The notes below the pieces were generated by a model that saw only the letters and a program-made list of their open reading frames with translations, ran no database searches and had not been told where the DNA came from. From an uncultured Planctomycetales bacterium (GTDB lineage Bacteria; Planctomycetota; Planctomycetia; Isosphaerales; Isosphaeraceae), in assembly GCA_903926465.1 (NCBI GenBank), contig CAIYJE010000015.1:1-44058 (forward strand): a stretch of 44,058 bases of DNA, given 5' to 3'. Position 1 is the first letter of the stretch, and each line of letters opens with the position of its first letter. Positions 8,918 through 16,766 of the stretch are shown one piece after another. The position numbers and the translations under genes are program-made.

Positions 8918-9343
8918 ATGAAAATCCATAGCCTCAGCCTTGCTGCCGCCCTGCTCCTTGGGGTTTCTGTCACAGCCCAGGCTGACGACTGGTACGGGCA
9001 GCCGGGCGGTGACTGCACCACCTGCGGCGGCTCCATTGCCAACGGACTTCACGCTCACGGCCGCAACATCAAACGCAATTACAATGAGTGGGTGGCCGGA
9101 CGCAAGCTGGTGTACTACTACAACCTGCCCGACAAAAACGGTTACATTGCCAGCCCCGCGCCCGTCCTGACCGGGCCCGCGTTTGACCCCGTCTACAAGA
9201 CCCCCAAGGTGATCAACCCCGGCTACCCCATCAACCAGTCTTATGGTGGCGGTTACCCAGTGGGCCAGCCGATGGGCGGTACCATTGTGGGTGATCCGCT
9301 GCCGACCGCTTTCACCTCACCCACCACCCAGATCATCCCTTGA
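8918..9343 (+). CDS. Small exported protein with CTTCGG motif, coupled to crtB
   Basis: A 141-residue protein starts at ATG 8918 with a classical signal peptide (MKIHSLSLAAALLLGVSVTA, cleavage probably after QA near residue 22). The mature part carries DCTTCGGSIANGLHAHG, with two cysteines two residues apart, then a Tyr-rich segment and a Gly/Pro-rich tail (SYGGGYPVGQPMGG). I do not recognise the family. A GTG at 8906 in the same frame is a less likely start. Its TGA overlaps the TTG start of crtB, so crtB translation probably depends on this gene. The CxxC could bind metal or form a disulfide; it is not a CxxCH haem site. An exported protein inside a carotenoid operon is unexpected. Confidence 0.75.
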   Translation: MKIHSLSLAAALLLGVSVTAQADDWYGQPGGDCTTCGGSIANGLHAHGRNIKRNYNEWVAGRKLVYYYNLPDKNGYIASPAPVLTGPAFDPVYKTPKVINPGYPINQSYGGGYPVGQPMGGTIVGDPLPTAFTSPTTQIIP

Positions 9344-10308
9344 GTCGATCCAACCCCGGTTCAACGCCGACCGATCCCTTGGACCGGTCGGCCTCCGAAC
9401 TTGTTCGCCGCGAATCTGAAGACTTACCAGGCCCCGGAGATCACGCATCAAGCCTTGTGCTTGGTGACCAGATCTGCCGGGGCCTCACCAGGCGCTATGC
9501 TCGCACGTTTTACTTTGCCAGCCATTGCCTGCCGGGCTCGGTTCGGCCTCATGCGTATGCCATCTACGCGTTTTGCCGCTCGGCCGATAATGCGGTGGAT
9601 GAGGCCCAGTCTCTGCCAGACGCCCGGCAGCAGATTGCCCAGACCCGGCTTGACCTAAATCGGGTGTATGCCGGAGCCCCGGTTCCACCCCTGTACCAGG
9701 CGTTCCGTCGCACCGTCCAAGAGAAAGCGATTCCCCGTGACCTCTTCGAGGCCCTGCTCGACGGCATGGAGATGGATCTGACGATCAGCCGGTATGCCAC
9801 GTTCGCCGATCTGGACCTGTACTGCTACCGGGTGGCCGGTGTGGTGGGGCTGATGATGACCCACCTGTTTGGCTACCGCTCCGAGCGCTGCTTTCCCAGT
9901 GCGGTGGCCCTGGGCCAGGCCATGCAGCTCACCAATATCTTGCGTGATATCCAGGAAGACCTGGAGCGGGACCGGATCTATCTCCCGCAAGACGAACTCG
10001 CCCAGTTTGGCGTGACCGAAGCCGCGCTGGCAGCCAGACAGGTTGATGAACCGTTCCACGAGCTGATGCGATTCCAGATTGCCCGCGCACGGGCCGCGTA
10101 TACCGAGGCTGAAGCCGGCATCCCAGACCTGATCGGTCATTCCAGCCGGTTGACCGTGCGTGTGATGGGGCGGCTATACGGTGGCATCCTGAACGCCATT
10201 GAGCGGCAAGATTATGATGTGTTCCGTTCTCGGGCCAGGGTCTCAACGCCCCGCAAACTCGTGGGCCTGGGCCAGTGCCTGGCCAGGGAGTTTGCGGGGA
10301 AGCCGTGA
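9340..10308 (+). CDS. crtB: Phytoene/squalene synthase family protein
   Basis: This enzyme condenses two prenyl diphosphates head to head to give phytoene or a C30 analogue, the step before CrtI. The two aspartate motifs are present: SADNAVDE near residue 80 and LRDIQEDLERDRIYLP near residue 202, together with the family segment YCYRVAGVVGLMM near 160. The length of 322 residues is typical. Translation appears to begin at a TTG (9340) that overlaps the stop of the preceding gene (TTGA) and has no Shine-Dalgarno of its own, which points to translational coupling. The gene is convergent with the next block. The CrtB, CrtM and HpnC/D subfamilies look alike by eye, so substrate length is open. 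Confidence 0.9.
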   Translation: MSRSNPGSTPTDPLDRSASELVRRESEDLPGPGDHASSLVLGDQICRGLTRRYARTFYFASHCLPGSVRPHAYAIYAFCRSADNAVDEAQSLPDARQQIAQTRLDLNRVYAGAPVPPLYQAFRRTVQEKAIPRDLFEALLDGMEMDLTISRYATFADLDLYCYRVAGVVGLMMTHLFGYRSERCFPSAVALGQAMQLTNILRDIQEDLERDRIYLPQDELAQFGVTEAALAARQVDEPFHELMRFQIARARAAYTEAEAGIPDLIGHSSRLTVRVMGRLYGGILNAIERQDYDVFRSRARVSTPRKLVGLGQCLAREFAGKP

Positions 10309-10343
10309 ACTGCGATCGAATCCAGGATCTGAACAGACCCAAC

Positions 10344-11663
10344 TCAGGATCTTGATGCTTTGAAAATTGCGTACTGATTCTCAAACAGCGAAATCGCCCG
10401 GTGGAACTGGGCAAAGTTCAATACCAGATTCATGGCGATCAGCACGGTTGCCAACCCCAGTACAGACCAGCGGTAGCGTGTCTGGCTACCTAGAGAGGCA
10501 ACGACCACCAGCAGCGGCAGATAATTTGCCGAGTACAAAAAGACTTCCGCGCCATACACCAGGTGAAGCGCGTAGCCACCCAGAATTGTCACAAGCAAGG
10601 TAATCTTCAGAGTTTTATCGGCCCCAGACACAACCATACCGGCAAGGCCTAGCAGGCAGAGAGAGATCCAGATTACCGAGGCAAACCCCTGAGGGATATT
10701 GCGATGGCCACCCGGTGGAACCTGGACCGTCAAGCGGTGGGCTTTTTCGAGAGGGTTCCAATCATTGGGCGTGGTACCGATCGCGGGCAAGGTCATCCCA
10801 TGCAGGAAAAAGGCCTGGCTGGCCGCTGCAAGTCGCGCCACGTTCGGCCGTGTCATATAGGTCACTTCTCCTCGCTGAGATACCAGGAAGAACCCGGCTG
10901 AGGGGCAGATCGGTTTTTGGAAACTCCAAAGCACTACCACAACGCAGAGCGCGTTGGCACTGATCTGGATGGCCCGTTTGGGCCCCTGCCCGACTACGGC
11001 GGCAACAAGTCCCAGCATCCAGTTGGTCACCGTCATGCTCAGAGAAAGTGCACTCGCAACCGTGTACCGAACGCCACTCAAGCGCCCGTCGCTTCCTGCG
11101 GCAATCAGCAGAAGAGCCAGGATCAGGCTGATCGATCCGATGAAATGATACTCGGGTAGTCCAATCCAGAAGATCACGCTGGCACTAGAAAGCGCCAGCA
11201 GTGAGAACACGACAGCATCCAGACGTTTGTTGCCCAGCACGCGTAATAACGCATAAAAACTGCAACCCCACACGGCGGCCGCCAGACCCAGCACAATCCG
11301 CACCTCGGACAGACGATTGCTTACTCCCAACCGCCGCAGGATCTGAACTGGAACGGTGCTCACCAGCGGATACAGGGGATGCACGCTTGTACGGTTCATA
11401 TAGGGTGAGTACCTGTTCGTAAAATTCTGAAACAGGTAGGGAGAGTCTCCATCAAACCAGATATCCATCGCCGGAATGTCATAGATTTCCAGAGGAAACT
11501 GGCGAGAGCACCAGACGCAAAGGGTGCAGCCCAGTAACCCGATGAATAGGCTAACCGTCAATTCTACAAGCCACGTCCTCCAACGCGTGTGTTCTGAAAT
11601 TGATAAGGACAAGGCTCTTCTCCGGGCGCTTGGGGTTCTCAAAAATGAGCAAAACTGAGTCAA
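10344..11663 (-). CDS. Polytopic membrane protein, possibly GT-C-type glycosyltransferase
   Basis: A hydrophobic protein of about 439 residues with roughly nine membrane segments. The first (LVELTVSLFIGLLGCTLCV) is followed by a large polar loop with DIPAMDIWFDGDSPYLFQNF, where acidic residues just after the first span recall GT-C glycosyltransferases that use polyprenyl-phosphate sugars. Later spans include SLILALLLIAAG and VLGLATVLIAMNLVL. I cannot assign a named family. The best upstream start in frame is a TTG at 11663, so the true start may be a little further in. It is the last of three minus-strand genes after the UbiA-type and dehydrogenase genes; a lipid-linked sugar role would fit that context but is inference. 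Confidence 0.65.
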   Translation of the reverse strand: MTQFCSFLRTPSARRRALSLSISEHTRWRTWLVELTVSLFIGLLGCTLCVWCSRQFPLEIYDIPAMDIWFDGDSPYLFQNFTNRYSPYMNRTSVHPLYPLVSTVPVQILRRLGVSNRLSEVRIVLGLAAAVWGCSFYALLRVLGNKRLDAVVFSLLALSSASVIFWIGLPEYHFIGSISLILALLLIAAGSDGRLSGVRYTVASALSLSMTVTNWMLGLVAAVVGQGPKRAIQISANALCVVVVLWSFQKPICPSAGFFLVSQRGEVTYMTRPNVARLAAASQAFFLHGMTLPAIGTTPNDWNPLEKAHRLTVQVPPGGHRNIPQGFASVIWISLCLLGLAGMVVSGADKTLKITLLVTILGGYALHLVYGAEVFLYSANYLPLLVVVASLGSQTRYRWSVLGLATVLIAMNLVLNFAQFHRAISLFENQYAIFKASRS

Positions 11664-11759
11664 TTGCCGGAATCTTCGGAATCCATTTCTGAACTCACCT
11701 GATCTGGAAACGACGCTGAAAAATAGGTTCTCACCAGGTCAGACGCATGAAGACGCTTT

Positions 11760-13571
11760 TCAAGGCTTGGAGCTGGTGGGTAGTGAGATGAGAAACGCGA
11801 TCAAGTCGCCAATCTGGTCGGATTCCAGTGCACCCTGGAAAGAAGGCATCTTCGAGAATGGGTGATCGAACCTGGGTACCTCGATGTGGTGCTTCAGCCA
11901 GACTCGGACTCGGTCGCGTGACTGAGCCTGCTGGACACTACGCAGCCGGTCGCGTTGCGCGATGTAGAACTCTTGCTCGCTGGCGAGCAGTTTCTGGAGC
12001 TGCGACTCATAGCCGGGCGAACTGAGCCGTCTGGGAAGTTCATCCATCAGATATGTCAGGTTGGGTCCTTCGTGCCCACCAAAACCCTGAAGCGTGTGAC
12101 ACTGGGCACAGTTGGCGTAGAAGAGCCGCTCTCCGCGTGGGATGGGATCCAAGCGGGCCCATTCCAGGTCGGGTGGCGATTCCAGGTACAGGGTCGATTC
12201 CGAGGGAAAGACACGCCAGATCGAAGCGACCGACGTTTCTGGGGTTCCGTCAGATTCGCCGAAGAAGTCCGTGAAATACAGACCATCGGGCCCTTCGGCC
12301 AGCCCCAGCACCGTGGCTTGCTTCTGGCCCGTGTACTTGACGATTTCGGTGGGCGCTTGACTTAACAGGCCGGTTTTCGGGTCGATCAGAAACTCATTGA
12401 GCGATTTACCGACCCCGGTGCCCAGTTCGCCGGGGCGGCCATAACAGGCCACATAGCATCGCCCCACGGTTCCAGGGCCCAAGGCGGGAGCTCGCAAAAT
12501 TGCGAGCCCAACCGGGGCCGTATTATGAATGGGCCCCCAGGTCCAGAGCGCGTTCAAACGCGTGCTCTCATAATCTCCATCCCAGCCATACTGGGCCCCG
12601 CTGATGATGTTCATGAACCGATCAATATTCTTACCGTTATCCACTCCGTACATGCGGCCCTTGGCGTCGAAATCAAAGTCAAACACGTTGCGCAGGCCGG
12701 CCGCGTACACGAACTGGCTTGGCGCCTGATCAAGGTCGGGGTGGTACCAGGGGTTATCGGCACAGGGCTCGCCGGTGATGGTCATCCTGAGCAACTTACC
12801 GCCATACTTGCTCAAATCCAGGCTCAACTGATGGTTCTCTGCGTCTCCCACCGAGACGTACAGCATACCATCGGGGCCGATCTGGACCTGCTGGATCTGG
12901 TTGGACGCGGAGGTGAATTCGTGCAGGTCGCGAATCACCTCGATCCGATCCAGGTGACGGCCATCGGCACTGAGCTTGAGGCGAATGATCTGGTTATAAA
13001 GCAACCCAGACACCTCATCGAGCGCGGCCCGGGTCAGAATCAAATCTGGAGAACCAGGTACCGTGGTCAGGCCACTCAGGCCGGTTTCACTACTCTTTTT
13101 GGCCAGGTTGGGCGTGAAGTTCAGTAACCCCGTGGCCAGCGTTTGAACTGCGCCACGCTGTGTCACGTAGCGAACCGAGCCATTCAACTCCGCCACGTAA
13201 AACGGCGGGGCATCGGGGCCTGCGCCGGGCGTCTTTGCAAAGGCAAGATTCACGGGGTACTGCAAGCCGGTTGCAACTTGCTCAATTTCCAGACCTCGAC
13301 GTACCGACCACTGGGGTGAAAGCCGAGACGGTACCAGATGGGTTGCCGAGCGTGGCAGGTTGTAGTCATGTCCGTACGCATAGCGCAGATCTTGCGGATC
13401 TTTTGGAGGGGACAGACGATTTACGGTCGCACCCACGCGCCTGGCAATTCCATCTCTGATCCGGCTGACTACGTGAGAACCCGTTCGACGATAAAGAAAT
13501 GCGCCCGCAAGCAGACTTCCCAGCAGCAAACCGGCCAGCAGGAATACCAACTCTCTGCGATAATTCTTCAT
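11760..13571 (-). CDS. Membrane-anchored beta-propeller dehydrogenase (Gdh/sorbosone type) with C-terminal cytochrome c
   Basis: This 603-residue protein starts at ATG 13571. Residues about 8-26 (LVFLLAGLLLGSLLAGAFLY) form an N-terminal anchor or signal, placing the rest outside the cytoplasmic membrane. Residues about 85-460 form a glucose/sorbosone dehydrogenase-type beta-propeller (GLQYPVNLAFAK, YVSVGDAENH, FVYAAGLRNVFDFDFD, NGKNIDRF). The C-terminus is a class I cytochrome c with CAQCH near residue 487 and a likely Met ligand in SKMPSF near 575. Such fusions oxidise a sugar or aldehyde, often with PQQ, and pass electrons to the haem (family knowledge); the substrate here is unknown. The frame is open upstream to 13811, but that part overlaps the UbiA gene and lacks a protein-like sequence, so I excluded it. 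Confidence 0.85.
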   Translation of the reverse strand: MKNYRRELVFLLAGLLLGSLLAGAFLYRRTGSHVVSRIRDGIARRVGATVNRLSPPKDPQDLRYAYGHDYNLPRSATHLVPSRLSPQWSVRRGLEIEQVATGLQYPVNLAFAKTPGAGPDAPPFYVAELNGSVRYVTQRGAVQTLATGLLNFTPNLAKKSSETGLSGLTTVPGSPDLILTRAALDEVSGLLYNQIIRLKLSADGRHLDRIEVIRDLHEFTSASNQIQQVQIGPDGMLYVSVGDAENHQLSLDLSKYGGKLLRMTITGEPCADNPWYHPDLDQAPSQFVYAAGLRNVFDFDFDAKGRMYGVDNGKNIDRFMNIISGAQYGWDGDYESTRLNALWTWGPIHNTAPVGLAILRAPALGPGTVGRCYVACYGRPGELGTGVGKSLNEFLIDPKTGLLSQAPTEIVKYTGQKQATVLGLAEGPDGLYFTDFFGESDGTPETSVASIWRVFPSESTLYLESPPDLEWARLDPIPRGERLFYANCAQCHTLQGFGGHEGPNLTYLMDELPRRLSSPGYESQLQKLLASEQEFYIAQRDRLRSVQQAQSRDRVRVWLKHHIEVPRFDHPFSKMPSFQGALESDQIGDLIAFLISLPTSSKP

Positions 13572-13642
13572 GGAAGCACCCAACTCGGCGGTTCTTTCAC
13601 AATCCAACGGAATCCGGCTTGGCCCAGGGAGGGAACAGGCTA

Positions 13643-14662
13643 TCACAACTGGGCGGCGATAATCGTGACCAGGGCCAGCGCCGCCGCACCTAAACTCCAG
13701 GGATCTCGCAGCAAGAACACCAGCGGGTCGTGGTGCATTTCTCCCCGGATCGCCATGCGCCAGATCCAGGTGATCCAGAAGCCGGTGATTGGCGCCAGCG
13801 CCCAAAGCCATTGAGGATGGCCGTCGAGTGACGTCCGCCCAGGGTCATGGATGTAGCCACCAATCATCAAGACCGCAAGGTAACCGCTCAGAGGACCGAC
13901 GACCCGGAGCCAGGGAAGATCCGCACGCGTGTAAGCCCGACCGGGGAGCGGACTGGGCGCGTGGCTGGAATCCTCAAGAAGTTCGGTGTACCGCTTTAAA
14001 AAGGCCAGACTCGAGAAAAACAAGCCAGAAAAGCCCAGGATCCAGTTTGAGACCGCAATTCCAGTGGCTGCACTTCCGGCATAGATACGCAGCGCAAAGA
14101 GACCCGACAGGATCAAGACATCGACCAGATAGCTCCGTTTCAGGCCCAGGGTGTAGGTGAGCGTGATAAGGAGATAGGCGAGTAAGCAAAAGAGATAAGC
14201 ACGCGGGAGGTACAACCCGAGTCCGAGCGAAAGACTGACCAGCACCAGCGAGACCACCAGGCCGGTGGTTACCGATACCGTGCCCCTGGCAAGAGGCCGG
14301 TTCCGCTTGTAAACGTGCGCGCGGTCGAACGGGAGATCGATCAGATCATTGAAGACGTAGATTCCGGAGGCCGCCAGGCTGAACGAAAGGAACGCCAGAA
14401 CCGAGGCTACAATCATCGAGCCTGGGATTTGCGTGACTGACAATAGAATTGGCAGAAACAGTAATAAATTCTTGGCCCATTGGTGAATTCGAAGCAGTCT
14501 TAACCCGGTCAGGAACCGCTGCCTTGCCTGTGAAGCATTCCGCGGTAGAGTTTCGGGAAAGCTTGGACTAAACGGCATCTGAATCAAATTCCAATTGGTC
14601 CCCAGTTTCCTGGCCGCCGTTCTAGCATGTGTCCGAGTTACCGCCGAGTTTGGTGCATTCAT
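13643..14662 (-). CDS. UbiA-family prenyltransferase, DPPR-synthase-like
   Basis: An integral membrane prenyltransferase of 339 residues. The opening RLLRIHQWAKNLLLFLPILL is characteristic of the decaprenyl-phosphate phosphoribosyltransferase branch of the UbiA family, and the first aspartate motif NDLIDLPFDRAHVYKRNRPLA lies near residue 110. About eight hydrophobic segments follow. Known relatives transfer phosphoribose to polyprenyl phosphate to start arabinan-type sugar donors; other UbiA branches prenylate quinones or carotenoids. Given the carotenoid genes on both sides, a carotenoid or lipid-sugar role are both possible. The ATG at 14662 is used here, but MPFSPSF at 14578 is a good alternative. 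It is 71 bases ahead of the dehydrogenase gene on the same strand, suggesting one transcript. Confidence 0.85.
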   Translation of the reverse strand: MNAPNSAVTRTHARTAARKLGTNWNLIQMPFSPSFPETLPRNASQARQRFLTGLRLLRIHQWAKNLLLFLPILLSVTQIPGSMIVASVLAFLSFSLAASGIYVFNDLIDLPFDRAHVYKRNRPLARGTVSVTTGLVVSLVLVSLSLGLGLYLPRAYLFCLLAYLLITLTYTLGLKRSYLVDVLILSGLFALRIYAGSAATGIAVSNWILGFSGLFFSSLAFLKRYTELLEDSSHAPSPLPGRAYTRADLPWLRVVGPLSGYLAVLMIGGYIHDPGRTSLDGHPQWLWALAPITGFWITWIWRMAIRGEMHHDPLVFLLRDPWSLGAAALALVTIIAAQL

Positions 14663-14792
14663 CGGGCTCTTGGCTGATCATAACCGCGTGCAGAATTTCT
14701 TGCAGCAGTTTACGATGAAGCAGCGATGTGACACCAGTGACTGTGGCCCGCCGAGGGCTCAATCTTGCCCTCCAAAGAACCGTGCTTGAATC

Positions 14793-15887
14793 ATGCCCTT
14801 TGAAGCCTCCCCATCAACGGCTCTCGATCCCGATCGCTTCATCAACTTCGGCACGCCGGGATCTCAGGAGTGGTGGTACTTCGATGCGATCAGCGACGAT
14901 GGCCGGGATGCCCTGGTGGCCGTGTGGTATGCCGGCTTGCCGTTTGATCCTGCCTACGGGGTGGCCGCGCTCAAGCATGGCCGGGCCCCGCACCGGCACC
15001 AAGCGCCCCACCCGCTGGACCATTGCGCTTTGGGCCTGAGCTGGTACCACGAGGGCAAACCCGTTGCCTACGCGCTGAATGCCTACAAACGGGATCGGTT
15101 CAACCACCGGTCTGAGCCTTTTGGCGTCTCGGTGGCCGGCAACCACCTGACCAGACACGCAGACGGACAGTACCGCCTGGAGTTCGAAACCCCGGCCGTG
15201 GATGGCCGGCGGAAGATCCAAGGCGAGCTCACCTTCACGCCGGCGGCCGGCACCCGGCCGATTGAGCGTGACCTGGGGCATGCCGGCTCGCCCCACCTCT
15301 GGATGCTGGCCGCGCCGGATTGCCGGGTGGCAGGCACCCTCTCGATTGGCCGGGGTAAGGGGGACCGCTCGTTAACGTTTCAGGGGCGGGGATACCATGA
15401 CCACAACGCCGGCTCGGAGGAGATTAGCCTGGCCATGCGCCGTTGGCACTGGGGCCGCGTACACATGGGGCCGGCCACCCACGTTTACTATCATGCCACC
15501 ACCCAGCAAGGCGAATCGCAATCGCTCTGGATCACGCTCGATCAGGTCAAACCGCCCTGCATCCGCGAAACTCCCTTCTTTCTGGAACGGCCCGGCAAAC
15601 CGAACCGGTTCGGGGTACCCTCGGACCTGTCACTGGCCCTCAACGAACAGCCAGCGCACCAACCGGGCCCGCTTTTGATGCGAATCCCGGGAACCTGCGT
15701 GGATGATGGCCCATTCTATCGCCGGTTCCTGTCCACCTTCATCCTGGGTGAAGGCCCGTTTGATAACGGCCCGCCCCAACCCACGGCCAAGGCCACCGGA
15801 ATCAGCGAACTGCTGGACACCAGGAACCTCAATTCCCCCTGGTACAACTGGATGATTCCGTTCCGTCTCAAACGCCCGCGCTCGTAA
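14793..15887 (+). CDS. crtC: CrtC-like carotenoid 1,2-hydratase
   Basis: CrtC-type enzymes add water across the terminal double bond of an acyclic carotenoid to give the tertiary alcohol. The 364-residue protein opens with DPDRFINFGTPGSQEWWYFDA, the usual start of this family, and carries the signature FQGRGYHDHNAGSEE near residue 196-210 within a lipocalin-like fold. It lacks a signal peptide. It sits apart from crtE-crtI-crtB, past an opposing three-gene block, and diverges from the UbiA gene with only 130 bases between them. A hydratase implies the end product is an acyclic hydroxylated carotenoid. Related hydroxysqualene or AttH-type lipocalins share the fold, so exact chemistry is less certain than the family. 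Confidence 0.85.
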   Translation: MPFEASPSTALDPDRFINFGTPGSQEWWYFDAISDDGRDALVAVWYAGLPFDPAYGVAALKHGRAPHRHQAPHPLDHCALGLSWYHEGKPVAYALNAYKRDRFNHRSEPFGVSVAGNHLTRHADGQYRLEFETPAVDGRRKIQGELTFTPAAGTRPIERDLGHAGSPHLWMLAAPDCRVAGTLSIGRGKGDRSLTFQGRGYHDHNAGSEEISLAMRRWHWGRVHMGPATHVYYHATTQQGESQSLWITLDQVKPPCIRETPFFLERPGKPNRFGVPSDLSLALNEQPAHQPGPLLMRIPGTCVDDGPFYRRFLSTFILGEGPFDNGPPQPTAKATGISELLDTRNLNSPWYNWMIPFRLKRPRS

Positions 15888-15942
15888 GCAAGCCGCCCGT
15901 ATCGGCCAGCCGCAACCGACGTCTGAAACTTTTCAAGAAAAT

Positions 15943-15965
15943 ATTTCGTTTTTTCTGAACGAAAT
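15943..15965. promoter_or_regulatory. 8-bp perfect inverted repeat upstream of csrA
   Basis: ATTTCGTT at 15943-15950 and AACGAAAT at 15958-15965 form a perfect inverted repeat with a 7-base loop. It lies between the end of crtC and the csrA -10 box and covers where a -35 box would be. It could be an operator or activator site for csrA, or less likely a weak crtC terminator, since no T-tract follows. Confidence 0.5.
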
Positions 15966-15981
15966 CCCGTCGGGCTGCGTC

Positions 15982-15987
15982 TATACT
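15982..15987 (+). promoter_or_regulatory. Likely -10 box of the csrA promoter
   Basis: TATACT matches the sigma-70 -10 consensus in five of six positions and lies about 87 bases before the csrA ATG. No good -35 box is found 16-18 bases upstream; that position is occupied by the right arm of the inverted repeat at 15943-15965, so activation by a protein bound there is plausible. Confidence 0.45.
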
Positions 15988-16073
15988 AATGTCAGTCCTG
16001 AAAAACTGGCCGAGGAATGGCCGTTGCCCCATGGCAATCGTTTCGATGATGGACCACCAGGGAGGGTTTGACA

Positions 16074-16310
16074 ATGCTTGTTTTGAGTCGTAAGCAGCAC
16101 GATGTCATCCTGATCGGCGACGAGGTCCGGATTACCGTCGTTCGCATCGACCGCAATCAGGTTCGCCTCGGAATCGAGGCACCTCAGCACATCACCGTGC
16201 TGCGTGAAGAATTACAACTCGACGCCGAAGAGCGGGCCGCACGCGAAGCGTGGACCGCATCCGACACCCACGAACATCCGCCTGTTTCTGGTGGCCCCCA
16301 GCGGGGCTAA
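16074..16310 (+). CDS. csrA: CsrA carbon storage regulator, RNA-binding
   Basis: CsrA dimers bind GGA-containing hairpins in mRNA leaders and change translation or stability. The 78-residue protein starts at ATG 16074 with a strong GGGAGGG upstream; the frame is open back to a TTG at 16068, which is less likely. MLVLSRKQHDVILIGDEVRI and VRLGIEAPQHITVLREEL are the family's beta-strand core; the conserved Arg near residue 6 and the IEAP segment are both present. A polar C-terminal tail of about 20 residues extends past the usual end. It has its own -10 box upstream and an intrinsic terminator after it, so it appears to be a single-gene unit. Its own leader contains GGA (GAGGAATGG near 16012), which would allow autoregulation; that is inference. 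Confidence 0.93.
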   Translation: MLVLSRKQHDVILIGDEVRITVVRIDRNQVRLGIEAPQHITVLREELQLDAEERAAREAWTASDTHEHPPVSGGPQRG

Positions 16311-16348
16311 GCCGGAAACCACGCGACGAGCGCAACTCCCAATCAATC

Positions 16349-16388
16349 AAGCCCTGGATTTCCCCTTGCGGGATTCCAGGGCTTTTTT
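16349..16388 (+). terminator. Intrinsic terminator after csrA
   Basis: AAGCCCTGGA at 16349-16358 pairs with TCCAGGGCTT at 16375-16384, followed by a run of T to 16388. The stem is perfect over 10 bp and the T-tract makes it a good Rho-independent terminator 38 bases after the csrA stop. Confidence 0.9.
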
Positions 16389-16538
16389 CATGGGCTTGCA
16401 ACCTGGTTGCACCCAGCACGGCCGATCCACCTGGGCGCAAGCCCATGTGGCGACGGGTCTGGGCCGGGGCCACCAGATTCCACCACCATCCGCTCTTGAA
16501 AGATCCACACGCCTCGCGGCGCGGACCGCCAAGCCCTC

Positions 16539-16567
16539 TTGTCCATTGCACGCATTCACGCTATCAT
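16539..16567 (+). promoter_or_regulatory. Likely sigma-70 promoter of the large surface protein gene
   Basis: TTGTCC at 16539-16544 and TATCAT at 16562-16567 are separated by exactly 17 bases. The start of transcription would be near 16575, leaving a leader of about 190 bases before the ATG at 16767. The rest of the gap between the csrA terminator and this gene (16389-16766) shows no coding frame or RNA gene that I can support. Confidence 0.45.
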
Positions 16568-16766
16568 GCTCTCCAACAATCCAGTGGAGCAGGCTTTTGA
16601 CACAGGATAGGAATGCTCGCTAGATTGGGAACCCTCAATCTCTTCCATGTTTTCTGATTTTACGCATTACGCGGATTTAACCAGGATACGACCAGAACCC
16701 GGCGACCGGTTCTGAATTGCGCCCACATCGCTTGAAGCTTTGCAGATTGCACCATGAGGAATACCA

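Noticed and set aside
9019-9030. Haem c site in the small exported protein
   Set aside because: The motif is CTTCGG, lacking the His needed after the second Cys.
13572-13811. N-terminal extension of the beta-propeller dehydrogenase by 80 residues
   Set aside because: It overlaps the UbiA gene and lacks a signal peptide, while the ATG at 13571 gives a normal exported N-terminus.
16192-16623. Overlapping frames of 70-139 codons on both strands after csrA
   Set aside because: They cross the csrA terminator and a likely promoter and have no motif or ribosome binding site.
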